NCBI RefSeq assembly: GCF_022751215.1
Contig: NZ_JAICDG010000005.1
Coordinates: 496,001-560,000, forward strand
Length of the DNA: 64,000 nucleotides
Source: Actinomadura terrae
GTDB taxonomy: Bacteria > Actinomycetota > Actinomycetes > Streptosporangiales > Streptosporangiaceae
Reading direction: 5' to 3'
Made by a program: the position numbers and the translations under genes. Shown here piece by piece: positions 16,304 to 24,016 of the stretch. Numbering within the stretch: the first letter of the stretch is position 1; every line of letters begins with the position of its first letter. A model generated the notes under the pieces. The model worked only from the letters and a program-made list of their open reading frames with translations. It was not told where the DNA came from and searched no databases.

Positions 16304-17311
16304 ATGGCCACGACATACGAGCTCGGCGACTTCGTCCTCCAGGGCGGCGCGACCCTGCGCGGCGCACAGCTCACCTACGAGACCTACGGCACGCTGGCGG
16401 CCGACAAGGGCAACGCGATCGTCTACCCGACCTGGTACTCCGGGCGGCACCAGGACAACGAGTGGCTGATCGGCGAGGGCATGGCGCTGGACCCGTCCCG
16501 CTACTTCATCATCGTGCCGAACATGCTCGGCAACGGGCTCTCCAGCTCGCCGAGCAACACGCCGCCGCCCTACAACCAGAGCCGGTTCCCGAACGTCACG
16601 ATGTACGACAACGTCGAGGCGCAGTACCGGCTCGTCACCGAGCACTTCGGCATCGAGCGGCTGCCGCTGGTGACCGGCTGGTCGATGGGCGCCGGGCAGA
16701 CCTACCAGTGGGGCGTCAGCCACCCCGAGATGGTCGAGCGCATCGCGCCGTTCTGCGGCTCGTCCCGCACCAGCTACCACAACAAGGTGTTCCTCGAAGG
16801 CGTCAAGGCCGCGCTCACCGCCGACGCCGCGTTCGCGGAGGGCTGGTACACCTCGCCGCCGACGCGCGGCCTGCGCGCCGCCGCCCGCGTCTACGCGGGC
16901 TGGGGGTTCTCCCAGGCGTTCTACTGGGACCGCCTCTACGAGACCCTCGGCTACAGCTCGCTCGAGGACTTCCTCGTCGGCTTCTGGGAGGGCTTCTTCC
17001 TGGACGACCGCGACGCGAACAACCTGCTCACGATGCTGTGGACGTGGCAGAACGCCGACGTCGGCCTGACCCCGGGCTTCAACGGCGACACCAAGGCGGC
17101 CCTCGCGTCCATCAAGGCGCGGGCGCTGGTCATGCCGGGCGAGAAGGACCTGTACTTCCCGCCCGAGGACGAGGCGTGGGCCGTCCAGCACATCCCGAAC
17201 GCGGAACTGCGCGTGATCCCCGGCGTGTGGGGGCACTTCTCGGGCCACGGCAGCAACCCCGTCGACACCGCGTTCATCGACGCCGCGCTCGCCGAACTCC
17301 TGGCCCGGTGA
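16304..17311 (+). CDS. Homoserine O-acetyltransferase-like alpha/beta-fold protein
   Basis: A 335-residue protein of the MetX-like alpha/beta hydrolase family. Marks are LQGGATLRGAQLTYETYG near the N terminus, the nucleophile elbow TGWSMGAGQTYQWG (Ser near residue 128), MPGEKDLYFPPED for the acid, and WGHFSGHG for the catalytic His. True MetX has GGSMGG; this GWSMGA form is seen in paralogues whose acyl acceptor is unknown, so methionine synthesis should not be assumed. It has its own promoter (16250-16278). Confidence 0.8.
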   Translation: MATTYELGDFVLQGGATLRGAQLTYETYGTLAADKGNAIVYPTWYSGRHQDNEWLIGEGMALDPSRYFIIVPNMLGNGLSSSPSNTPPPYNQSRFPNVTMYDNVEAQYRLVTEHFGIERLPLVTGWSMGAGQTYQWGVSHPEMVERIAPFCGSSRTSYHNKVFLEGVKAALTADAAFAEGWYTSPPTRGLRAAARVYAGWGFSQAFYWDRLYETLGYSSLEDFLVGFWEGFFLDDRDANNLLTMLWTWQNADVGLTPGFNGDTKAALASIKARALVMPGEKDLYFPPEDEAWAVQHIPNAELRVIPGVWGHFSGHGSNPVDTAFIDAALAELLAR

Positions 17312-17360
17312 CCCCACCGGCCGCCCGTAGCTCACGGTAGCCACCCCGAACTGACGTCTC

Positions 17361-17377
17361 TGTTGTCTCCGTCAACA
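17361..17377. promoter_or_regulatory. Operator-like site TGTTG-N7-CAACA, distal copy
   Basis: Arms TGTTG (17361-17365) and CAACA (17373-17377) are separated by seven bases. The same arms and spacing recur at 17423-17439, 62 bases away centre to centre. The pair suggests cooperative binding by one dimeric regulator. Confidence 0.5.
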
Positions 17378-17422
17378 TCGCCAGTAAATGGCGTTTCAGC
17401 ATGTTTTCCCTGCAAGGCGGGC

Positions 17423-17451
17423 TGTTGATCGCATCAACAGTGAGTTATATT
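17423..17451 (+). promoter_or_regulatory. Promoter overlapped by a perfect palindromic operator
   Basis: CTGTTGAT (17422-17429) and ATCAACAG (17433-17440) are perfect arms around CGC. A strong -10 box, TATATT, is at 17446-17451; the -35 region (TGTTGA, 17423-17428, 17-base spacer) lies inside the palindrome. A bound regulator would therefore cover the -35 box and spacer of the promoter of the Tat-exported hydrolase-fold gene. Confidence 0.6.
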
Positions 17452-17523
17452 CCTGGCCTGACGAGCCCTGCCGCCCGGGGGGATACGCGGGGTCGTCCCA
17501 TCAAGGATCTTGGGAGGTCTTGA

Positions 17524-18525
17524 GTGACGACCAACGACAGCGCCGAACGCACGGGTGGCGTTCCCGGCACCGACCGCCGCGGCATCGGCCGCCGCGGCCT
17601 GCTGGGCGGCGTGACGGCGCTCGCCGCCGGGGGGGCGGCGCTCGCCGTCGGCTCCGGCACCGCGAGCGCCGCCGGAGCGCTCGGTGGCGGCCGCATCCCC
17701 GGGCCGGCGTCGCCGCTGCGCATCATCCCCGTGCCCGAGCAGGTCCGGGCGCGGGAGGGCTACGTGCCGGTGCCCGGCGCGCGGCTGTACTACTGGGACA
17801 CCGGAGGCAACGGAACCCCCGTCGTCTTCCTGCACCCCGGCACCGGCAGTGCGGAGAGCTGGCCCTACCAGCAGCCCTACTTCGCCAAGGCCGGGTACCG
17901 CGTCATCGCCTACTCGCGCCGCGGCTACTTCAAGTCCGACGCGGGCTCGAAGGACGACCCCGGGACCGGTGCCGGCGACCTGCACGCCCTCATCGAGCAC
18001 CTCGGCATCAAGAAGTTCCACGCGGTCGGCGTCGCGGCGGGCGGCGGCATCGCGCTCGACTACGCGCTGACCCACCCCGAGCGGCTGCTCAGCCTGGTCC
18101 TCAGCGGAAGCCTGACCGGCATCACCGACCAGGCCTACAAGGACATGCTCGCCCGGCTGCGGCCCGAGGGCTTCTACGACATGCCGGCCGACTTCATCGA
18201 GCTCGGGCCGTCCTACCGGGCGCTCAACCCGGCCGGTGTGAAGGAATGGGTCGAGATCCACGACCGGGCCATCCACACCGAGATCTCGCAGCCCAACATC
18301 AACAAGCCCTCCTGGGCCGACGTCGAGAAGATCCGCGTCCCCACGCTGCTGCTGTGGGGCGACGGCGACCTCTACAGCCCGCCGAGCGTCCAGCGGGTCA
18401 TGGCGTCCCACATCCGCGGCGTCGAGACCGTCGTCGCCAACGAGAGCGGCCACATGCCGCAGTGGGAGCGCTCGGACGTCTTCAACCCGACGCTGAACAA
18501 GTTCTTCCGCAAGCACTCGCGGTAG
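17524..18525 (+). CDS. Tat-exported alpha/beta-hydrolase-fold protein lacking the usual Ser
   Basis: A 333-residue alpha/beta-fold protein with a twin-arginine signal (RR at 23-24, then GLLGGVTALAAGGAAL). The core shows FLHPGTGSAESW, YSRRGYFKSD, the acid region LLWGDGDLYSP and the His region NESGHMPQWE. At the nucleophile elbow the family pattern G-x-S-x-G reads G169-V-A-A-G173, so Ala171 stands where the catalytic Ser is expected. It may be a binding protein, a cofactor-free enzyme or an inactive paralogue. GTG at 17524 follows GGGAGGT at 17512-17518. It is followed by a strong terminator. Confidence 0.82.
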   Translation: MTTNDSAERTGGVPGTDRRGIGRRGLLGGVTALAAGGAALAVGSGTASAAGALGGGRIPGPASPLRIIPVPEQVRAREGYVPVPGARLYYWDTGGNGTPVVFLHPGTGSAESWPYQQPYFAKAGYRVIAYSRRGYFKSDAGSKDDPGTGAGDLHALIEHLGIKKFHAVGVAAGGGIALDYALTHPERLLSLVLSGSLTGITDQAYKDMLARLRPEGFYDMPADFIELGPSYRALNPAGVKEWVEIHDRAIHTEISQPNINKPSWADVEKIRVPTLLLWGDGDLYSPPSVQRVMASHIRGVETVVANESGHMPQWERSDVFNPTLNKFFRKHSR

Positions 18526-18534
18526 ACGGAGTCC

Positions 18535-18565
18535 GGCCCCGGAACGCAGCCCGCGTTCCGGGGCC
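18535..18565. terminator. Strong bidirectional intrinsic terminator
   Basis: GGCCCCGGAACGC (18535-18547) pairs with GCGTTCCGGGGCC (18553-18565), giving a perfect 13-base-pair stem with a five-base loop, followed by TTTCC on the plus strand. It separates the convergent Tat-exported hydrolase-fold and LLM oxidoreductase genes. Confidence 0.85.
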
Positions 18566-18571
18566 TTTCCG

Positions 18572-19495
18572 TTAGTTCTTCCCGGTCAGCTGCGGGACGA
18601 CCTCGGCGGCGAGCCGTTCCATCTGCTCCGCGTCGTCGTAGAGCGGGGTGAGCAGGACCAGCTCGGCGCCCGCGTCCCGCACCTCGCGCAACCCCTCCGC
18701 GCACGCGTCGGCGGACCCGGAGACGGCGACCGCCTCCAGGCCGCCCCGCCCGTAGAGGCGCTCCAAAGACGCGGCGACCCGCTCCCGGACCTCAGCCGCG
18801 TCGTCGCCCACGGCGATGTAGACGCGCTTGGCGATGGAGAACGTCGCGGGGTCGCGGCCGTCCTCGGCGAGGGCCTCGCGGACGATCCCGACCTGCTCGG
18901 TGAACTGCGCGGTCGTCGACGACCCGGCGCCGAAGAACCCGTCCCCGCGCCGGACCGCGCGCCGCAGCGCCGCCGGGGCGCGGGCGCCGAACCACAGCGG
19001 CGGGTGCGGACGCTGGTAGGGCTTCGGCTCCATGGTCGCGTCGGTGAGCTGCCAGAACCGTCCGTCGAGGGTGACGCTGGGCTCGGTCCAGAGCGCCTTC
19101 ATCACGTCCAGGCCCTCGGTGAACCGGGCGACCAGGCCGTCCTCGGGATCGACGCCGAACGCCGCCATGCCCGGCCCCCGGTTGCCGATGCCGACGCCGA
19201 CCTCCAGCCGTCCGCCGCTGAGCTGGTCCAGCGTGCTCAGGCTCTTGGCCAGGTGGACGGGGCTGTGCGTGGTGGTCACGAACACCGCGCAGCCGAGCCG
19301 GACCCGCTCGGTGCACGCGGCGGCGTAGGTGAGGATCTCGACCGGGCTCGACCGGCCCGCCGAACCGAGCACCTGCTCCTGCGTCCAGGCGCCGTCGAAC
19401 CCGAGTTCCTCCACCCGCCGCATGTGGGCGCGGAACGCGGCCGGGTCGAACGCGCGGTCGGTGAGGTCCTGGGGAATGGAGATCGCGAAGCGCAT
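18572..19495 (-). CDS. LLM-class flavin-dependent oxidoreductase
   Basis: A 307-residue luciferase-like TIM-barrel protein. It has MRFAISIPQDLTDRAFDPA at the start, GFDGAWTQEQVLG, the LGCAVFVTTTHSPVHLAKSL strand-helix, LEVGVGIGNRG and PHPPLWFGARAPAALRR, all typical of F420- or FMN-dependent LLM enzymes. In actinomycetes most such enzymes use F420, but the cofactor cannot be fixed here. The start at 19495 is chosen because homology begins there; upstream codons look non-coding. It is a single gene facing a terminator on its 3' side. Confidence 0.85.
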   Translation of the reverse strand: MRFAISIPQDLTDRAFDPAAFRAHMRRVEELGFDGAWTQEQVLGSAGRSSPVEILTYAAACTERVRLGCAVFVTTTHSPVHLAKSLSTLDQLSGGRLEVGVGIGNRGPGMAAFGVDPEDGLVARFTEGLDVMKALWTEPSVTLDGRFWQLTDATMEPKPYQRPHPPLWFGARAPAALRRAVRRGDGFFGAGSSTTAQFTEQVGIVREALAEDGRDPATFSIAKRVYIAVGDDAAEVRERVAASLERLYGRGGLEAVAVSGSADACAEGLREVRDAGAELVLLTPLYDDAEQMERLAAEVVPQLTGKN

Positions 19496-19675
19496 CTTTC
19501 CGACACTAACCCAAGGCGTGACCTCGGCCTCCGCCCGGGTCGGCCCGGCGGGCGCGGGCCCTTCCGTGTCCACATACGGGCAGCGATGCGGCGATACCGG
19601 GACCCACCGCACCGGCGTGATTACGATGGAAATTCGCGGCGAAAGCCGGTCCCGCACCCGTTTTCAGGGGGTCCC

Positions 19676-20029
19676 ATGGCCGTGGTGGTCGACGAGAGCA
19701 GCGACGGACGAGGCGTCATCCAGATCGAGGTCGAGGACGCTCCCGCCGCCGACCACGCGGACCTGTACGACGGGAGGGAGACGCGCGGCGCCGGCGACCG
19801 GGTCGTGCGCGTCAGCCGCCCGCTGTTCCAGGAGGCCGTCGCCCTCGTCCGCAACTGCGCCGACGAGGTCGCGGCGCAGTTGGAGACGATGCCCGCGGCC
19901 TCCCGTCCGCACGAGGTCGAGCTCCAGATGGGCGTGAAGGTGGACGGCAAGGTCGGCGCGAAGATCGTCGAACTCACGTCCGGCTGCCAGTTGCAGGTCA
20001 CGCTCCGCTGGCAGCCCGCGCGCCCGTGA
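19676..20029 (+). CDS. Trypco1-like (CU044_2847-type) small protein
   Basis: A 117-residue protein. After an N-terminal beta-rich part (IQIEVED), residues 40-115 read as one small alpha/beta domain: RVSRPLFQEAVALVRNCADE, then RPHEVELQMGVKVDGKVGA and LQVTLRWQP. This matches my memory of the trypsin-co-occurring domain 1, found next to proteases, AAA/STAND NTPases and TIR proteins in actinobacterial conflict operons. Its role is probably as an adaptor that links sensor, NTPase and effector. It is the first gene of a five-gene operon and its stop lies in a GTGA overlap with the ATPase. Confidence 0.65.
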   Translation: MAVVVDESSDGRGVIQIEVEDAPAADHADLYDGRETRGAGDRVVRVSRPLFQEAVALVRNCADEVAAQLETMPAASRPHEVELQMGVKVDGKVGAKIVELTSGCQLQVTLRWQPARP

Positions 20030-21015
20030 CCGGCGAGTCTGCGGAGACCGGGCCCGTGCCCGTGCCCGTGCCCGGCAAGCCCACGGTCCCGATCCTGCCC
20101 TACAGCTACCTCGTGGGCCAGGACGCGCTGCGCATGTGCCTGGAGCTGTCCTACATCGAGCCCGGGATCGGCGGCCTGCTGATCACCGGCGAGCGCGGGA
20201 CGGCGAAGTCCACGGCCGTCCGCGCGTTCAGCCGGATGATGTTCGGCGCCCTGCCCGTCACGCTGCCCATCAACGCCACCGACGACCGCGTGCTCGGCGG
20301 CTGGCGCATCGACGCGCTGATGGCGGGCGAGACGCGGCAGCAGCCCGGCCTGCTGGAGGAGGCCAACAAGACCGGCCTGCTCTACGTGGACGAGGTCAAC
20401 CTGCTCGACGACCACCTGGTCAACCTGATCCTGGACGTGGCGTCCACGGGCGTGCTCAACGTCCAGCGGGAGGGGCTCGACCGGCCCGAGGTCCCGGTGC
20501 GGTTCTCGCTGGTCGGCACGATGAACCCGGAGGAGGGCGGGCTGCGCCCGCAGCTGCTCGACCGGTTCGGGCTGCTGGTGCCGATCACGACGGAGACCTC
20601 GGCGCTCGTGCGGCGGCGCGTGGTCGAGACCGTCCTGCGGTTCCAGCAGGAGAAGGACGCCCCGAAGTCGTCCTGGCTGGTGAAGGGCAACCTGTTCGAC
20701 CGGAGGCGGCGGCTCGAACTCAAGGAGGCGCGGCGGCTCGTCCGCAAGCACGAGATCCCCGGCGACATCGTCGAGCTGTCGGCGACGATCGCGGCGGAGT
20801 TCGGCGTCGCCGGGCACCGGGGCGACATCGTGACGGCGCTCGCCGCGCGCGCCCATGCCGCGCTGCGCGGATGGGAGAACACGACGACCGTGGCCGACGT
20901 GCGCGCCGTCGCGCCCTACGCGCTGGCGCACCGGCTCCCCGAGGCGGCGTTCGGCGAGGCCATCGAGTGGACCGAGGACGACCAGAAGCGGCTGGACGAA
21001 ATCACGGCGGGATAG
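20026..21015 (+). CDS. MoxR/ChlI-type AAA+ ATPase
   Basis: A 329-residue AAA+ protein of the magnesium-chelatase I/MoxR group. Walker A is GERGTAKST (55-63), Walker B LLYVDEVNLL (118-127), sensor-1 region GTMNPEEGG (164-172), Arg-finger region RPQLLDRFG (174-182) and a C-terminal lid with HRGDIVTALAARAHA. It should form a ring and remodel a partner, here most likely through the adjoining VWA protein, as ChlI does with ChlD or MoxR with its VWA partner. No bacteriochlorophyll or cobalamin genes are nearby, and CHAT and TIR genes follow, so a chelatase role is unlikely. Confidence 0.88.
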   Translation: MTGESAETGPVPVPVPGKPTVPILPYSYLVGQDALRMCLELSYIEPGIGGLLITGERGTAKSTAVRAFSRMMFGALPVTLPINATDDRVLGGWRIDALMAGETRQQPGLLEEANKTGLLYVDEVNLLDDHLVNLILDVASTGVLNVQREGLDRPEVPVRFSLVGTMNPEEGGLRPQLLDRFGLLVPITTETSALVRRRVVETVLRFQQEKDAPKSSWLVKGNLFDRRRRLELKEARRLVRKHEIPGDIVELSATIAAEFGVAGHRGDIVTALAARAHAALRGWENTTTVADVRAVAPYALAHRLPEAAFGEAIEWTEDDQKRLDEITAG

Positions 21016-21017
21016 CC

Positions 21018-22733
21018 GTGGCCGACACCGTCCTCGACCGCGTGGCGACGGCGCTGGCCTGCGCCGCCTTCGATCCCGAGCTGCGCGGCGTACTGCTGTT
21101 CGACCTGCGTCCCGAACTCGCCGCGCCGCTCGGCCGCCGCCTCGCGCAGGCGCTGGGAACCGAACGCACGACGCACCTGGGCTCGGGCGCGCGCGAGGAC
21201 GCGCTGTGGAGCCGTCCGACACCCCGCGCGGGCTCCGGCATCACGATCTCCCCCGGCCCGCTCGTCGACCCGCCGGACGGCCCGCCCCCGGTGGTCGTCG
21301 TCGGCGACCTGGCGCGGCTCGGGCTGGCCGAGCGCCGCGCCGCGATCACGCTGCTGGACGGCGACGTCGCCCACCTGGAACGCGACGGCCTCAGCCTCAC
21401 CTGGACGCCGCGCAGCCGCTGGCTCGCCGCGTGCGCCCGCGCCGACGTCGGACGGGTGTCCCCGCACCTGCTCGACCGGTTCCCGATCCGGATCGACGCG
21501 TCCGAGCTGACGCCGGAGGTCCTGGACGCGCTGGACCGGCTCCACTCCCTGCCGGCCGGGCCGCCCGCGACGGTCCCCTCGGACGTGATCGGCGACGTCA
21601 TGGCGCTCACCGGACGAACGTCCCCCGGCATGCGCAGGGAACTCGCGCTGATCAGGCTCGCCCGCGCGCTCGCGACCCTCGCCGGACGGGCGGCCACGAC
21701 GATGGGCGACGTCGACGCCGCCGCGTCGCTGATCGGCCTGGCCGCCGGTCCCGACCACCGTCCCGGCGCCGACGAACCCTCACCGGACCGCCCGGGCGAC
21801 GCCTCGGGGCCGCCCGCCGCCGAGGCCGAGCCCGTCACCCGCGAGGTCATCGAGCCGGACGCCCCGGAGCCGACCGGTCCCGACGCGTTCACCCTCGCCG
21901 CCCCGTTCACCCCCTACCCCGAGGACGAGGTCGAGGTCGGGCGGGAGCCGGGGACGCTGCGTCCGAGCCCGTCCCGCAGGGCGCTGCCCGCGCTGAACGG
22001 CGGCTGGCCGATCGGCGTCCGTCCCGCCGACCGCGTCGACGACATCGCGGTCGTCGCGACGTTCCTCGAAGCGGCCCGCCACCAGGCGCGGCGCTGCCCC
22101 GACCACTTCACGGCGGGCCACGCGACCCACATGCGGGCGACGGACCTGCGCTCCTACCGGCGCGGCGGGCGGCCGAACAAGCTGCTGGCACTCGTCCTCG
22201 ACCACACCTGCCACGACCGGTGGGACTGGACGCGGCCCTTAGCCCCGTACCTCCAGTGGGCCTACTCCGGGCGGGCGGCGGTCTGCGTGGTCGAGGTCGG
22301 CGCGCAGGACGCGGCGTGCGAGGCCCGCGCACAGCGGTTCCTCGCCGCCGGGCTGCTCGACCCGCGCGTCCTCCAGGCACTCGACCGCCCGCGCGGACGC
22401 TGCACACCGCTCGCGCACGGCCTCGACCTGGTCGCCTCGCTGCTGCGCGACCGCATGCACCGCGGGCGACTGCCGTCCGAGGACGTACTGCTCGTCGTCG
22501 TCACCGACGGGCGCGGCAACGTCCCGCTGGCCGCCAGCCGCCTCGGCGCGCTCCCGGACTACGCGGGCGGCGAGGGCTTCCGCGACAGCCTGCACGTCGC
22601 CCGGACGATCCGCGCCCTCGGCCACGTCGAGACCGTCGTGGTCGACCCCGGGCCGCGGCACAACGCGCGGCTGACCGTCCAACTGTCCGAGGCGCTCGGC
22701 GCGCGGCTGCTGTCCGACCGCGAGGCGCCATGA
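21018..22733 (+). CDS. ChlD-like protein: degenerate AAA plus VWA domain
   Basis: A 571-residue partner of the preceding ATPase. Residues 1-245 resemble the AAA core of ChlD without a Walker A motif but with SPHLLDRFPIRID (148-160). An acidic, Pro-rich linker follows (about 245-325), then a VWA domain (about 386-565). The metal site DxSxS is D395-H-T-C-H399, with T463 and D497 (VVVTDGRGN) in the other two loops, so metal binding may be altered. VWA partners of MoxR ATPases present client proteins. The GTG start comes two bases after the ATPase stop; the stop overlaps the CHAT gene (ATGA). Confidence 0.8.
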   Translation: MADTVLDRVATALACAAFDPELRGVLLFDLRPELAAPLGRRLAQALGTERTTHLGSGAREDALWSRPTPRAGSGITISPGPLVDPPDGPPPVVVVGDLARLGLAERRAAITLLDGDVAHLERDGLSLTWTPRSRWLAACARADVGRVSPHLLDRFPIRIDASELTPEVLDALDRLHSLPAGPPATVPSDVIGDVMALTGRTSPGMRRELALIRLARALATLAGRAATTMGDVDAAASLIGLAAGPDHRPGADEPSPDRPGDASGPPAAEAEPVTREVIEPDAPEPTGPDAFTLAAPFTPYPEDEVEVGREPGTLRPSPSRRALPALNGGWPIGVRPADRVDDIAVVATFLEAARHQARRCPDHFTAGHATHMRATDLRSYRRGGRPNKLLALVLDHTCHDRWDWTRPLAPYLQWAYSGRAAVCVVEVGAQDAACEARAQRFLAAGLLDPRVLQALDRPRGRCTPLAHGLDLVASLLRDRMHRGRLPSEDVLLVVVTDGRGNVPLAASRLGALPDYAGGEGFRDSLHVARTIRALGHVETVVVDPGPRHNARLTVQLSEALGARLLSDREAP

Positions 22734-24016
22734 GCGGCATGATCAGTCGGCTGAACAAGGCGCTCGCCGGGCAGAAGCTGCAACGGCCGCTCGCCCGCCC
22801 GCCGCGTCCCACCACCGGACGCCGCCCCGCCCCGCCCGCCGACCGGCCCGAACCGGTGGCCCTGGCGGCGCGGCCGTCCGCCCTCACCGACGCGCTGCCG
22901 ACCGGGACCGCGCGGCTGACCGTGACCCGCGACCACAGCGGCGACACCGAGGTCTTCGGGCTCACCGGCGCCTGCTGCTGCGGCATCGAACTCCCCTACA
23001 CGGCCCCGCGCACCCAGGCGCGCCCACCGCGCCTGTCGCTCGGCTCGCTGATCACGCCCGAGGAGGGCGGCGAGTCACCGTCCGAGACGTGGAAACGCCT
23101 CAGGTCGTGGTCGATCCACCTCAACGAGCGCCTGCACGGCTGGCTCGCCGCGATCCGCCGCGCGCACGGCGCCGACCTCCGGCTGATCATCCTGGACCTC
23201 ACCGACTACGACCTGCCCTGGGAACTGCTCTGGCTGACCGAGCCGCCGGAGCAGGGATGGATGGGCGCCCTCGTCACCGTGACGCGGTCCACGACGGCGG
23301 TCGAGCGGCGGCGCCTGGCCGAACCGCCGCCGGAGACCTGCAAGGGCGACGTCGCCGCCTACATCAACAAGGAGATGCGCGCCGACCGCCGCCTCCTCGA
23401 CCACCTCTCCGCCCGGATCTGGGACGACTCGCTCGACGGCCTCTTCCTCCACCTCGACCAGCCCGGCGACCCGGTCGCGCTCGTCTACATCGCCTGCCAC
23501 GGCGAGTACCCGTCCGCCGAGCCGTCCGGCGCGAAGATCAGGCTCAGGGACGGCCCCGCCGACTGGGACGTCGTCACCGTCCGCGACATCGACGCCCGCA
23601 CCTTCCGCCGCATCTCCTCCTCGCGGAGCGTGGTGTTCCTCAACGCCTGCCATTCCGGACGCCAGGCGTTCGACCCCGAACTCGACGACGCCACCCTGCG
23701 CGGTTTCGCCGAGGTCTTCCTGCGCTCCGGCGCGTCCGGTTTCATCGGGACCCTCGGCGCCGTCGGAATGCGCGCCGGACACGAGGCGGGACGCGACCTC
23801 GTCGCCCACGTCATGCGCCCAGGAAACGCGCCGATCGCCACCGCGCTACGCGACTACCGCCGCCGGATCGCCGCCACCGCCCCGGAACCGTCCCGGGGCA
23901 CCGACACCGAAACCGCCCGCCGCCTCTTCCCGTTCTTCTACGCCTTCATGTACGTGTACTACGGGTATCCCGACACCGTTCTCGAACTGCGATCGAGGGA
24001 GGCCGGGGAACCATGA
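22730..24016 (+). CDS. CHAT-domain (caspase-like) protease
   Basis: A 428-residue protein. The first 60 residues are Pro/Arg-rich and probably disordered. The caspase-like CHAT domain follows: LILDLTDYDLPWELLWL (153-169) is the family hallmark, and the dyad is His257 in YIACHGEY and Cys307 in FLNACHSG. Other marks are GASGFIGTLGAVG (334-346) and FFYAFMYVYYGYP at the end. CHAT proteases are cysteine peptidases used as effectors or effector activators, for example in type III CRISPR (Craspase) and gasdermin systems. Here it is bracketed by VWA and TIR genes with four-base overlaps, which suggests a cascade. Confidence 0.85.
   Translation: MSGMISRLNKALAGQKLQRPLARPPRPTTGRRPAPPADRPEPVALAARPSALTDALPTGTARLTVTRDHSGDTEVFGLTGACCCGIELPYTAPRTQARPPRLSLGSLITPEEGGESPSETWKRLRSWSIHLNERLHGWLAAIRRAHGADLRLIILDLTDYDLPWELLWLTEPPEQGWMGALVTVTRSTTAVERRRLAEPPPETCKGDVAAYINKEMRADRRLLDHLSARIWDDSLDGLFLHLDQPGDPVALVYIACHGEYPSAEPSGAKIRLRDGPADWDVVTVRDIDARTFRRISSSRSVVFLNACHSGRQAFDPELDDATLRGFAEVFLRSGASGFIGTLGAVGMRAGHEAGRDLVAHVMRPGNAPIATALRDYRRRIAATAPEPSRGTDTETARRLFPFFYAFMYVYYGYPDTVLELRSREAGEP

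Noticed and set aside
20026..22733. Magnesium chelatase for chlorophyll or cobalt chelatase
   Set aside because: There is no H subunit or tetrapyrrole gene nearby, the VWA metal site is altered, and the operon contains CHAT and TIR genes.
20855..24016. An alternative long frame running through the ATPase end and the VWA gene into the CHAT gene
   Set aside because: Only its last 428 residues (from ATG 22730) show real homology. The earlier part is an Arg/Pro-rich shadow of the VWA gene.
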